Position numbers and translations under genes: made by a program. A DNA stretch of 64,000 bases. Source: an uncultured Pelagibacteraceae bacterium. GTDB taxonomy: Bacteria > Pseudomonadota > Alphaproteobacteria > Pelagibacterales > Pelagibacteraceae. Location of the stretch: the NCBI GenBank assembly GCA_902529645.1, contig CABZXO010000005.1, forward strand, positions 1 to 64,000, written 5' to 3'. Below are positions 56,312-64,000 of the stretch, piece after piece. Position 1 is the first letter of the stretch. Each line of letters begins with the position of its first letter. The notes under the pieces were generated by a model. That model saw only the letters and a program-made list of their open reading frames with translations. It did no database searches and was not told where the DNA came from.

Positions 56312-57061
56312 ATGATTAAATTTGATTTAAAAAATAGAGTAGCAATTGTAACAGGTGGAGCACAAGGATTTGGTTTAGCAATCACTGAGAGATTTGTTGA
56401 GTCTGGAGCTAAGGTTGTAATTTGGGATATAGACGAAGGTGAAGTAAAAAGAGCTATAGAAAAAGTAAATTCTGAAAACTTAACTTATCAAATAGTTGAC
56501 GTGAGCAACTATGAAATAATAAATTCAAAATTATCTGAAGTTGAAAAATCACATGGTAAGATTGATATCTTTATTAACAATGCGGGTGTAGCTGGTATGA
56601 ACACCACAGTTGTGGAATATCCAATTGAAGAGTGGAATAAGGTAATTAACTTAAATTTAAATGCTGTTTTTTACTGTTGCAAAGCAGTTGTTCCATTTAT
56701 GACAAAGAATGATTATGGAAGAATTGTTAATATCGCGTCTATTGCAGGTAAAGAAGGAAACCCAAATGCAAGCGCTTACAGTACATCTAAGGCAGGTGTT
56801 ATAGGTTTAACAAAATCTCTAGGTAAAGAGCTTGCGCAAAAAAATATAGCCGTAAATTGTGTAACACCAGCAGCAGCAAAGACCAGGATATTTGATCAAA
56901 TGACAGAAGAACATATAAATTATATGTTATCAAAAATTCCTAGAAATAAATTTGCAAAAGTTGAAGAATTAGCATCATTAGTAACTTGGTTAGCCAGCGA
57001 AGAAAATTCATTTTCAACTGCAGCAGTTTTTGATTTAAGTGGCGGAAGAGCCACATATTAG
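56312..57061 (+). CDS. short-chain dehydrogenase/reductase (FabG-like)
   Basis: I use the ATG at 56312, two bases after the tctA stop (MIKFDLKNRVAIVTGGAQGFG); the track's earlier start lies within tctA. 249 residues. TGGAQGFG cofactor loop, NNAGVAG, IASIAG with the serine and YSTSK. Co-transcribed with tctCBA and a ROK kinase, so likely oxidises or reduces the imported acid or sugar. Confidence 0.9.
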   Translation: MIKFDLKNRVAIVTGGAQGFGLAITERFVESGAKVVIWDIDEGEVKRAIEKVNSENLTYQIVDVSNYEIINSKLSEVEKSHGKIDIFINNAGVAGMNTTVVEYPIEEWNKVINLNLNAVFYCCKAVVPFMTKNDYGRIVNIASIAGKEGNPNASAYSTSKAGVIGLTKSLGKELAQKNIAVNCVTPAAAKTRIFDQMTEEHINYMLSKIPRNKFAKVEELASLVTWLASEENSFSTAAVFDLSGGRATY

Positions 57062-57063
57062 TT

Positions 57064-57966
57064 ATGCAAGTAGGTATTGATGTTGGTGCAACTAAAATAG
57101 AGAGTGTTGTTCTTGAAGAAAATGGGAACGAAAAACACAGATCAAGAATATTGTGTCCAAAGGAGTATACCCAAATTGTAACTGCTATAAGAGATATTCA
57201 TAGACAATTAGAACAAGAGTTTAAACAAGAACTTCCAATTGGAGTTTGTCATCCAGGTGTTCATTCTCCTCAAACTGGATTAGTAAAAAATGCTCCAAAT
57301 ATATCTTGGTTAGAAAAAAAACCATTTCAAAGTGATCTACGTAAAGCACTTGGAAAAGAAGTATTTTGTGAAAATGATGCAAACTGTTTTTCTTTATCAG
57401 AAGCTATAGATGGATCAGGTAAACATTACAAAATTGTTTATGGAATTATATTAGGCTCAGGAGTTGGAGGTGGTTTAGTAATAGACAAAAAAATTATTAC
57501 TGGCTCGAATGGAGTAGCAGGGGAATGGGGACATAACCAGATTCCATATTTTGCAGCTAAGAAAGAAAATTTTGACTCAAGCAATGCTAGGGAAGCAGAG
57601 ATTGAAAGTTTTTTATCTGGGTTAAGTTTAGCAAAAAGATTTAAGAAACTTTATGGAAAAAATTTAAAAACAAATGAAATTTTTGAATTGAATAGAAAAC
57701 ATGATTTAGATGCAGAAAGATTTATAGATGATTTTAAAGTAAATTTGGCAATGTCGCTTTCAAGCATCATAAATATTTTAGATCCTGATGCATTTATATT
57801 TGGAGGAGGAGTTTCAAACGAAATTGATTTTTTACATGAAATAGACTCACTAGTTAGAAAATTTGTTATTGGAAGAGAATATGAAGGCGTTTTTTTAAAA
57901 CCTAGATACGGAGATGCTAGTGGTGTAAGAGGTGCTGCAAGATTAGGAAGAAGCGCGACATATTAG
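57064..57966 (+). CDS. ROK-family sugar kinase
   Basis: 300 residues. Phosphate-binding VGIDVGATKIESVV, CENDANCFSLSEA with the catalytic aspartate, LGSGVGGGLVIDKKIITGSNGVAGEWGHN, and NILDPDAFIFGGGVS. The zinc-binding CxCGxxGC segment that follows the GH motif in most ROK kinases is missing: the corresponding stretch (QIPYFAAKKENFDSSNAREAEIE) has no cysteine. Probably phosphorylates a hexose or related sugar; substrate unknown. Confidence 0.85.
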   Translation: MQVGIDVGATKIESVVLEENGNEKHRSRILCPKEYTQIVTAIRDIHRQLEQEFKQELPIGVCHPGVHSPQTGLVKNAPNISWLEKKPFQSDLRKALGKEVFCENDANCFSLSEAIDGSGKHYKIVYGIILGSGVGGGLVIDKKIITGSNGVAGEWGHNQIPYFAAKKENFDSSNAREAEIESFLSGLSLAKRFKKLYGKNLKTNEIFELNRKHDLDAERFIDDFKVNLAMSLSSIINILDPDAFIFGGGVSNEIDFLHEIDSLVRKFVIGREYEGVFLKPRYGDASGVRGAARLGRSATY

Positions 57967-58092
57967 AAAGTTCAATTCTTAATTTAATACTAAAAAAATT
58001 AAATTTTTAAAAAATATCTAAAAAGAACAAAAAATTTTATAAAATTAATATCAACCAAGAGTTGAATAATAACAATTCTACCAAAATAGAAT

Positions 58093-58113
58093 TAGGTATA
58101 GATATTATATATA
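58093..58113 (+). promoter_or_regulatory. 21-bp dyad motif, site 3
   Basis: TAGGTATAG-ATA-TTATATATA, one difference from sites 1 and 2 in the half-sites. It lies in the 258-base region (57967-58224) before the sugar-binding protein gene, 112 bases from the ATG. The rest of this gap is AT-rich, with a small GGATAT-GTTT-ATATCC hairpin at 58156-58171 and a GATTATGTTT block at 58146; no gene or RNA was recognised in it. Confidence 0.5.
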
Positions 58114-58202
58114 AATTTTTAAAATTTTTTATTTTTTACTTTACGGATTATGTTTGGATATGTTTATATCCGGATCAAATAATTAATATATATATATTAA
58201 CT

Positions 58203-58233
58203 AAATTAACTTAAGAGGGAAACAATGAAAAAA
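58203..58233 (+). promoter_or_regulatory. conserved translation-start leader of the sugar-binding protein gene
   Basis: AAATTAACTTAAGAGGGAAA-C-AATGAAAAAA; matches the tctC leader at 30 of 31 bases. The coding sequences after the first codons are not related, so the similarity is not simply gene duplication of the whole region. Confidence 0.6.
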
Positions 58234-59130
58234 CTTATACTTTCGATTGCAGCTCTTGCATTATTTGCAACCTCTGCGTTCGCTGAAAGATACGTCATGA
58301 TTACTCATGGTGAAGGAAAAGATCCTTTTTGGCCAGTAGTTCAAAAAGGTGGTGAAGATGCAGCTAGAGCAATCGGTGCTGACTTCGAATATATCTACAA
58401 CCCTTCTGCTGATATGGCTGATATGGCAAGCTCAATTCAAGCTGCTGCAGCTACTCAACCAGATGGTATGGTAATTTCTTTACCAGATCCAGATGCATTA
58501 GGCCCAGCTATTAAAGCTGCTGTTGCTGCTGGTGTTCCGGTAATTACAATGAACTCTGGTTTAGAGTCTTCTGCTAGCCTAGGTGCATTAATGCACGTTG
58601 GTCAGCCAGAATTACTTGCTGGACAAAAAGCTGGTGAAAGAGCAAAATCTGAAGGTGCTTCTAAAGCACTTTGTATGATTCAAGAAGCATACAACACAGC
58701 TCTTGTAGACAGATGTGAAGGTTACGGTTCAGCTGTTCCTATGCAAATGACTGATACTACTTCTGACCCTGCAACTATTCAAACTAGAGCAACTGCTGCT
58801 TTACAAGCTAACAGTGATATCGATGCGATCCTTTCAGTAGGACCACACGTATGTGAAGCTGTTGATAAAGCTTTAGTTGATCTTGGTATGACAGTACACC
58901 ACTCTTGCTTCGACTTGAGTCCTGCAGTTATGGACTTAATCGGATCTGGAAGAGTTTCTTTCACTATCGATCAACAACAAAGATTACAAGGTTATATGCC
59001 AGTTATCGTATTACACTTGTACAATAACAGTGCTGGACTTTTACCAGGAGCTAACATCCCATCAGGACCTGGCTTCGTTGACAAGTCTAACGCTTCTTCA
59101 GTTGCTGCTTTAGCAGGTATTGATAGATAG
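58225..59130 (+). CDS. sugar ABC transporter binding protein (RbsB/FrcB type)
   Basis: 301 residues of the type I (family 4) sugar-binding proteins. Signal peptide MKKLILSIAALALFATSAFA, cleavage AFA-ER. ITHGEGKDPFWPVVQKGGEDAARAIG, DPDALGPAIKAAVAAGVPVITMNSG, QTRATAALQANSDIDAILSVG and FTIDQQQRLQGYMPV are typical. Codon use is noticeably richer in G and C than nearby genes, as expected for a highly expressed protein. Confidence 0.93.
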   Translation: MKKLILSIAALALFATSAFAERYVMITHGEGKDPFWPVVQKGGEDAARAIGADFEYIYNPSADMADMASSIQAAAATQPDGMVISLPDPDALGPAIKAAVAAGVPVITMNSGLESSASLGALMHVGQPELLAGQKAGERAKSEGASKALCMIQEAYNTALVDRCEGYGSAVPMQMTDTTSDPATIQTRATAALQANSDIDAILSVGPHVCEAVDKALVDLGMTVHHSCFDLSPAVMDLIGSGRVSFTIDQQQRLQGYMPVIVLHLYNNSAGLLPGANIPSGPGFVDKSNASSVAALAGIDR

Positions 59131-59143
59131 TCTGTAATAATTT

Positions 59144-59177
59144 AAAGGGTCGATTATTCAATCGGCCCTTTTTTTTT
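59144..59177 (+). terminator. Rho-independent terminator after the sugar-binding protein gene
   Basis: AAAGGGTCGATT, loop ATTC, AATCGGCCCTTT: 12 pairs with one G-U, followed by T to 59177. Lies between the binding-protein stop and the permease ATG at 59203. Readthrough must supply permease and ATPase unless there is another promoter in the 25-base remainder. Confidence 0.88.
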
Positions 59178-59202
59178 AACACAATTAATAAGTCTTTTAT
59201 AA

Positions 59203-60798
59203 ATGAATACATCAACAACAAAAAAACCAAGACAAGAGTCAGACCGACAAGGTGAAAAAAAATGGTACTCTGCATTTACGTCTCGTCCAGAGGTTGGACC
59301 TTTTGGAGTAATGGTTTTACTTTTTTGTATGTTGGGATACTTTTCAATTCCTGAAGGACAATTTTCTCTTAATCCTTTTTCTGGCGAAGGATTTAACGCT
59401 TTAGGAATTAGAAATAATTTTAGGGTAATTGCACAATTAGGGATCGTTGCACTTGCTGCTGGAATGTTAATCATTGCAGGTGAATTCGATCTTTCTGTTG
59501 GATCAATGATCGGTTTTGCTGGTGGTTGTATGGCAATGATACTAAAATGGGGTTTTGCTGTTGTTATTCCTTACATATCTTTTGAAGGAGGTTTTCATTT
59601 TGAAGGATACACATTATTTAAAATTAAAGATGTTTCGCCAATACTAGCAATATTAATTACATTATGTATGACGCTTTCTTTTGGATGGATACAAGGGTGG
59701 ATAATTGTTAAAAGTGGTATAGCTTCTTTCATTGTTACATTAGGTGGACTTTTCTTTTTACGAGGTTTAACAGAAGTTTCGTATAGAGCTTTTAATAGAG
59801 CTCCAGATCAAACTGCTGGATCAACAACTGTTACAGATTTACCAGATATTAAAAACATCATAAATGTGCCGGGTCATGGAGAAATGGAAAGAGATGCGGC
59901 TAAAGCCTTACCAAATGACCAATTATTAGAAATTCTAAGCACTGTGCCTGCAAGTACGGTTGCAAAATTAACTGAACGATTAACATATATTAACGAAAAA
60001 GTTGCAGCTTACAAAACCACAATGAACGCAGAAAAGATGATTGCAACTTTAGAAAAATCATTAGCTGGGGCAAAAAAATCTGGAAATGATTCAATGGTGG
60101 AAATTTTGACAAAGAAAATAGAAGCTGGAGTTAATGTTCCTGATGTTGCGGCAAAAGCGGTTACTGATATTGATATAGCAAGAGCTTACATAGATACAAT
60201 AGTTACCGCAAGACCGGTTGCTAATTTTTTTGGAGGCGACATTATGGAGCCAGTATTTAATTGGTTATATTATACGGCAGATTGGAATGTAAATAATTAT
60301 GGAAACATTTTTGCTAAAGGAATGTATTCTGCTTTAATGATTTGGGGACTTATAGCGTTTATTTGTTATTTAATTTTGAGTAAAACTCAAGCAGGTAACT
60401 GGATTTATTCAACTGGTGGAAACCTTAGTGCTGCAAAAGCTAACGGTGTGCCAACTAATAAAGTTAAGATTTCATTATTTATGTTTACTGCGTTCTGTGC
60501 AACTATGTTTGCTGCGTGCCAGGTATTTGAAGTTAATACTGCGGATACAGCAAAAGGTAATTTAAAAGAATTAGAGGCAATTGCTGCAGCGGTTATTGGT
60601 GGTGTTGTGCTAACAGGAGGTTTTGGAACAATAGGTGGAATAATCTTAGGTACAATTATTTTTGGAATTGCAAAAGAAGCCTTCTTTTATATTCCTGGAA
60701 TTGATGGATCGTTCTACAGAGTATTCCTTGGAGCAGTTCTTGTTACTGCTGCCTTAACAAATGAGAATATTAGAAAACGAATTATGGGAAATATCTAA
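59203..60798 (+). CDS. sugar ABC transporter permease (RbsC/FrcC type) with large internal insertion
   Basis: 531 residues; relatives are usually about 320-370. Normal parts: GIVALAAGMLIIAGEFDLSVGSMIGFAGG, KSGIASFIVTLGGLFFLRGL (169-188) and, after the insertion, GNWIYSTGGNLSAAKANGVPTNKVK and LEAIAAAVIGGVVLTGGFGTIGGIILG. Residues about 200-350 form an extra soluble, largely helical segment (ERDAAKALPNDQLLEIL, LTERLTYINEKVAAYK) in what should be a periplasmic loop. Shares a base with the ATPase gene. Confidence 0.9.
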   Translation: MNTSTTKKPRQESDRQGEKKWYSAFTSRPEVGPFGVMVLLFCMLGYFSIPEGQFSLNPFSGEGFNALGIRNNFRVIAQLGIVALAAGMLIIAGEFDLSVGSMIGFAGGCMAMILKWGFAVVIPYISFEGGFHFEGYTLFKIKDVSPILAILITLCMTLSFGWIQGWIIVKSGIASFIVTLGGLFFLRGLTEVSYRAFNRAPDQTAGSTTVTDLPDIKNIINVPGHGEMERDAAKALPNDQLLEILSTVPASTVAKLTERLTYINEKVAAYKTTMNAEKMIATLEKSLAGAKKSGNDSMVEILTKKIEAGVNVPDVAAKAVTDIDIARAYIDTIVTARPVANFFGGDIMEPVFNWLYYTADWNVNNYGNIFAKGMYSALMIWGLIAFICYLILSKTQAGNWIYSTGGNLSAAKANGVPTNKVKISLFMFTAFCATMFAACQVFEVNTADTAKGNLKELEAIAAAVIGGVVLTGGFGTIGGIILGTIIFGIAKEAFFYIPGIDGSFYRVFLGAVLVTAALTNENIRKRIMGNI

Positions 60799-61577
60799 TG
60801 GATAAAAAACCATTAATTGAGATAAAGAATTTAGTAAAAAAATTTGGAACATTTACCGCTTTAAATGGTGTTTCATTAGATGTTTATCCGGGCGAAGTTC
60901 ACGCGCTTTTAGGTGACAATGGTGCTGGAAAGTCAACTTTGATCAAAGTATTATCTGGGGTTCATCCAATGACAACTGGAGAAATAAAAGTAGATGGAGA
61001 AATTGTTAACTTTACTACACCACGTCAAGCATCTGATGCAGGCATTGGAACAGTTTATCAAGATTTGGCACTCAATGCTTTGACTTCAGTAACAAGGAAT
61101 TTTTTTCTTGGACGTGAATTAATAAAAGGACCTAGCGGATTTGGTTTAATGCAAATGGATGAGATGGATAGAATAACAACAGAGGAAATGTCTAAAATTG
61201 GAATTAGTATTGCAAACCCTAATCAGCCAGTTGGAACAATGTCAGGTGGACAAAGACAAACTTTGGCTATTGCAAGAGCAATTTACTTTGGTGCAAAGAT
61301 ACTAATATTAGATGAGCCTACTTCAGCATTAGGTCAAAAGCAGCAAATGGAAGTTTTAAAAACAATTAAAAAAGTGCAAAGTTTAGGAAATATTGCAATT
61401 ATACTTATTACACACAATGAAATTCATGCACGTCTTATAGCTGATCGATATACTTTCTTAAGTTTAGGAGAGGTAATTGGTTCAGGATTGTCTTCAGAAC
61501 TTGGTAATGAAGATGTGAAAAGATTGATGGCAGGTGGTGCTAAAATTGGCGATTTAGCTAAAGAATTAGAGCAATAA
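60798..61577 (+). CDS. sugar ABC transporter ATPase, single-domain (FrcA type)
   Basis: 259 residues with one ABC domain, like FrcA, unlike the double-domain RbsA. Walker A GDNGAGKST, signature MSGGQRQTLAIARA, Walker B LILDEPTSALGQKQ, and LITHNEIHA as the H-loop. Last gene of the transporter proper. Confidence 0.93.
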   Translation: MDKKPLIEIKNLVKKFGTFTALNGVSLDVYPGEVHALLGDNGAGKSTLIKVLSGVHPMTTGEIKVDGEIVNFTTPRQASDAGIGTVYQDLALNALTSVTRNFFLGRELIKGPSGFGLMQMDEMDRITTEEMSKIGISIANPNQPVGTMSGGQRQTLAIARAIYFGAKILILDEPTSALGQKQQMEVLKTIKKVQSLGNIAIILITHNEIHARLIADRYTFLSLGEVIGSGLSSELGNEDVKRLMAGGAKIGDLAKELEQ

Positions 61578-61620
61578 TTTTTTTATTTTTTTTTAATTTT
61601 TTTTCACTTAAAATTTATCA

Positions 61621-62469
61621 ATGCGGAAATTCTCAAGAGATGGTTTTAATATTACTGAAGCAATAAATGAATTGATGCATGAATCTGGAGTTATCGTTAT
61701 TGAAAATGCATATAATTTAAACGATATTAAAGAAGCAAGAGACATTGTTAATCATTTTGCTGATACACAAGAACAAAAAGAAACCCACTTTAACGCTGAG
61801 GCTGAAGCATCTAATAAGATTAAACTACAGCAAAGGATTTGGAATTTATTTGGTAAAGGAGAGGTTTTTAGTAAATTAATTATAAATGATATAATTTTTA
61901 GCTTAATGTCTAAACTTTTAGGTTCAGAGTTTTTTTGTGGATCTTACTGCGCAAGTAGATTGTTACCAGGATCTATAGGTCAAGAACTTCATATTGATTA
62001 TCCGTATTGGGATTTTTATAATAGTGAGACTTTCCCTATGGGTCTTAATAGTTCATTTGCACAAAACTGTCAGGCTACTATACCTCTAGATATTTGTTCA
62101 GAACAATCAGGAGCAACTGCATATATCCCAGGATCACAGAAGAAATTACATTATCCAAATGAAAATGATGACTTTTCAAATAAACAACAAATGATAGCTA
62201 ATCCTGGTGATTTAGTTTTTTTTAATGGTAACTGCTGGCATGGAGCATCACCAAATAAATCAAATCACCAAAGAGCTGCATTACTGATAGAGTTTCTTCC
62301 TAAGTATATAAAACCAGTTGAAGATTTAGTCACTTATTTATCTGAAGAATTTAAAAATAATTCAAATTCAAAAGTGCGACAGCTTTTAGGATTAAATTAT
62401 GAATATCCAAAAATTATGGATGTGAGTAAAAAAGTAAATAATATTGGATTAGGTTATAAAGCTAAATAA
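61621..62469 (+). CDS. phytanoyl-CoA dioxygenase (PhyH) family protein
   Basis: 282 residues. Fe(II) ligands H124 and D126 in QELHIDYPYWDF and H207 in NCWHGASPNKS, with R218 for 2-oxoglutarate. Forty-odd bases after the ATPase gene, same direction, so it may hydroxylate the imported compound. It is not closely similar to the PhyH protein at 41756. Confidence 0.85.
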   Translation: MRKFSRDGFNITEAINELMHESGVIVIENAYNLNDIKEARDIVNHFADTQEQKETHFNAEAEASNKIKLQQRIWNLFGKGEVFSKLIINDIIFSLMSKLLGSEFFCGSYCASRLLPGSIGQELHIDYPYWDFYNSETFPMGLNSSFAQNCQATIPLDICSEQSGATAYIPGSQKKLHYPNENDDFSNKQQMIANPGDLVFFNGNCWHGASPNKSNHQRAALLIEFLPKYIKPVEDLVTYLSEEFKNNSNSKVRQLLGLNYEYPKIMDVSKKVNNIGLGYKAK

Positions 62470-62560
62470 AATCTATATTTTTAGTAAAATCTTCTATAAA
62501 TAGTCTTTATAATGATTTTAAAAAATTCAAAAGTATTTGAAAAAAATGAGGATTTAAAAA

Positions 62561-63322
62561 ATGGAAGTAAAATATTACGATTTAAAAAATAAAAGAGTGT
62601 TTATAACGGGCGGAGGATCAGGAATTGGTGCTTCAATAGTTGAACACTTTTGTGAACAAGGAAGTGAAGTTTATTTTGTAGATATAAATTTAAAAGAAAC
62701 AAAAAAACTTTTAAACAAACTTAAGAAAAAAAAATTAAGAGCACCAACTTTCATTGAATGTAACTTACTAGATGTTAATAAATTAGAAAAAACAATTAAA
62801 AGCATCATTTCCAAAAAAGGGCCCATACACGCTTTAGTTAATAATGCTGCTAATGATGACAGACACTCTACAGAGCAAGTGGATGAGAAATATTGGGAAA
62901 ATAGAATGGCAATTAATTTAAAACATTATTTTTTTGCTGCAAAAGCAGCAATAAAGTCCATGAAAAAAATAAAATCAGGTTCAATTATTAATTTAAGTTC
63001 AGTTTCGTGGGTTATGGGTGAAGGCGATAAAGTCGTTTATGAAACAGCAAAATCAGCTGTTGTTGGTTTAACACGATCTTTTGCTCAAGAATATGGGAAA
63101 TACAACATTAGAACAAATACTGTTATACCTGGATGTATTGCAACCGAAAGACAAATTAAACTTTGGTATACTCCAAAATACAAAAAGTTTATTTTAGATA
63201 AACAGGCTCTAAAAAGAACTATATATCCAAATGATGTTGCTAAAATGGTCATGTTTTTAGCCTCAGATCAATCTATAAGTTGTACAAAACAAATGTTTAC
63301 AATAGATGGTGGATTAACTTAA
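62561..63322 (+). CDS. short-chain dehydrogenase/reductase
   Basis: 253 residues. RVFITGGGSGIGASIVEHF cofactor loop, VNNAANDDRH, NLSSVSWVMGEG with the serine, YETAK as YxxxK, and the C-terminal CTKQMFTIDGG. AGGA ribosome site (TGAGGAT). Followed after 5 bases by galM, so a sugar dehydrogenase (aldose 1-dehydrogenase type) is plausible. Confidence 0.9.
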   Translation: MEVKYYDLKNKRVFITGGGSGIGASIVEHFCEQGSEVYFVDINLKETKKLLNKLKKKKLRAPTFIECNLLDVNKLEKTIKSIISKKGPIHALVNNAANDDRHSTEQVDEKYWENRMAINLKHYFFAAKAAIKSMKKIKSGSIINLSSVSWVMGEGDKVVYETAKSAVVGLTRSFAQEYGKYNIRTNTVIPGCIATERQIKLWYTPKYKKFILDKQALKRTIYPNDVAKMVMFLASDQSISCTKQMFTIDGGLT

Positions 63323-63327
63323 TTTAG

Positions 63328-64000
63328 GTGAAAGTTGAAAGTTCAGTAATTCAAAACAAATATCTTAGAGTTCAAACTCTTAATTATGGTGCTAGTCTTT
63401 TTGAAGTTTATCACAAGAAAAAGAAAATAAATTTAATTTTAAATTTAGGATCAAAAGAAAACTACCAATACAAACACCCAAGTGTTGGATCGACTTGTGG
63501 AAGATATGCAGGTAGAATTTCCAATGCAAAATTTAAGATAGGTAACAAAAAATTTAAATTAAATGCAAATGAGGGAAAAAATATTCTTCATGGCGGTAAA
63601 GTTGGTTTTTCAATTCTCCCGTGGACAAAATTGAATCAAACAAAAAACAAAATAGTATATCAAATTCATTCAAGAGATAAGGATCAAGGCTTTCCAGGAA
63701 ATCTAGTTGTCAATTGTATTTATCAATTAAGAAATAAATTTCTGATTATAAAATATGAATACAAATCTAATAAAAGTACTCACGTTAATTTAACTAATCA
63801 TAGTTATTGGAATTTAGAAAAAAATAAAAAAAATATGATTTATAATCATGAGTTAAAATTAAACTCATCTAAATTTCTTCAAATAAATAAAAATTTAATC
63901 CCAACTGGAAAATTCAAAAATGTAAAAAAAACTATTTATGATTTTTCAACTTTTGAAAATATTGGTAAAAAATTAGATTACTTTAAAAATAAAAAGATTA
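63328..64000 (+). CDS. galM: aldose 1-epimerase family protein (3' end outside window)
   Basis: Not in the ORF track because it has no stop within the window. A GTG at 63328, five bases after the SDR stop, opens a frame to base 64000: VKVESSVIQNKYLRVQTLNYGASL. GalM marks are STCGRYAGRISNAKF, ANEGKNILHGG and LTNHSYWNLEK with the catalytic-type histidine, then LIPTGKFKNV. Interconverts sugar anomers before oxidation or phosphorylation; specificity unknown. Confidence 0.85.
   Translation, partial: MKVESSVIQNKYLRVQTLNYGASLFEVYHKKKKINLILNLGSKENYQYKHPSVGSTCGRYAGRISNAKFKIGNKKFKLNANEGKNILHGGKVGFSILPWTKLNQTKNKIVYQIHSRDKDQGFPGNLVVNCIYQLRNKFLIIKYEYKSNKSTHVNLTNHSYWNLEKNKKNMIYNHELKLNSSKFLQINKNLIPTGKFKNVKKTIYDFSTFENIGKKLDYFKNKKI

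Noticed and set aside
58186-58200. Run of AT dinucleotides before the sugar-binding protein gene
   Set aside because: Short and expected at this base composition; not reported as a repeat element.
62500-62530. Weak resemblance to the 21-bp motif (TATAAATAG-TCT-TTATAATGA)
   Set aside because: Five half-site mismatches; not distinguishable from background AT-rich DNA.
1-64000. Mobile elements, CRISPR arrays, tRNA or rRNA genes
   Set aside because: No transposase, integrase, direct-repeat array or cloverleaf-like sequence was seen in genes or intergenic regions; detection of tRNA by eye is limited, but almost no gap is long enough.

Overview
The window looks like a chromosome segment of a free-living marine alphaproteobacterium of the SAR11 group (Pelagibacterales, Candidatus Pelagibacter-like). 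This is inferred from very low GC in coding and non-coding DNA, extreme gene packing (overlaps or gaps of a few bases; longest gene-free stretch about 260 bp), near absence of regulators, and a uptake repertoire dominated by ABC and TTT binding proteins. No tRNA, rRNA, CRISPR, insertion sequence, phage gene or replication origin was seen. The taxonomic call rests on style and gene content, not on a marker gene.

Left part (1-20.3 kb, housekeeping): the end of an AsmA/YhdP-like protein, tyrS, anmK, a small alpha/beta hydrolase, then an iron-sulfur operon (iscR-like regulator, sufB, sufC, sufD, sufS, sufU, sufT-like, sufA) whose promoter carries a near-consensus type 1 IscR box. After it come a 56-residue ORF, glnA, a YbaK-like deacylase, an EamA exporter, a homocysteine methyltransferase, a 2OG-oxygenase-like gene, a TauE/SafE permease, and a molybdenum cofactor block (moaB; moaA-moaC-moaD-moaE-msrP-msrQ-DUF1244) that joins pterin synthesis to the periplasmic methionine sulfoxide reductase MsrPQ.

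Middle part (20.3-41.8 kb, carbohydrate uptake I): a MalEFG-type ABC system with GH4 alpha-galactosidase (melA) and GH1 glycosidase, and its probable ATPase encoded convergently; iolG, SDR and aldo/keto reductase diverging from iolE; then a second ABC system with two ATPases and a 63-residue membrane protein, followed in the same direction by dhaL, dhaK and a 2-hydroxyacid dehydrogenase; then a TIM-barrel isomerase/Gfo-Idh-MocA pair.

Right part (41.8-64 kb, catabolic island II): a PanE-like reductase with two 2OG/PhyH oxygenases; a bacterial DUF1907 (C11orf54-like) protein, a small winged-helix protein and a PanB-like protein with changed active-site positions; an aldehyde dehydrogenase and an HpaI-type aldolase; iolD with another Gfo/Idh/MocA gene; a PdxA-like dehydrogenase diverging from a complete tctCBA transporter, SDR and ROK kinase; and an Frc/Rbs-type ABC transporter whose permease has a large extra soluble segment, followed by PhyH, SDR and a truncated galM. 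Three intergenic regions of this island share a 21-bp dyad motif (TATGTATAG-N3-TTATATATA), the best hint that its genes form one regulon. All four uptake systems with a binding protein in the window have a hairpin or terminator directly after the binding-protein gene, which would set a high ratio of binding protein to membrane components. The substrate and full pathway are not identifiable from sequence alone; a cyclitol or modified sugar is the working guess.
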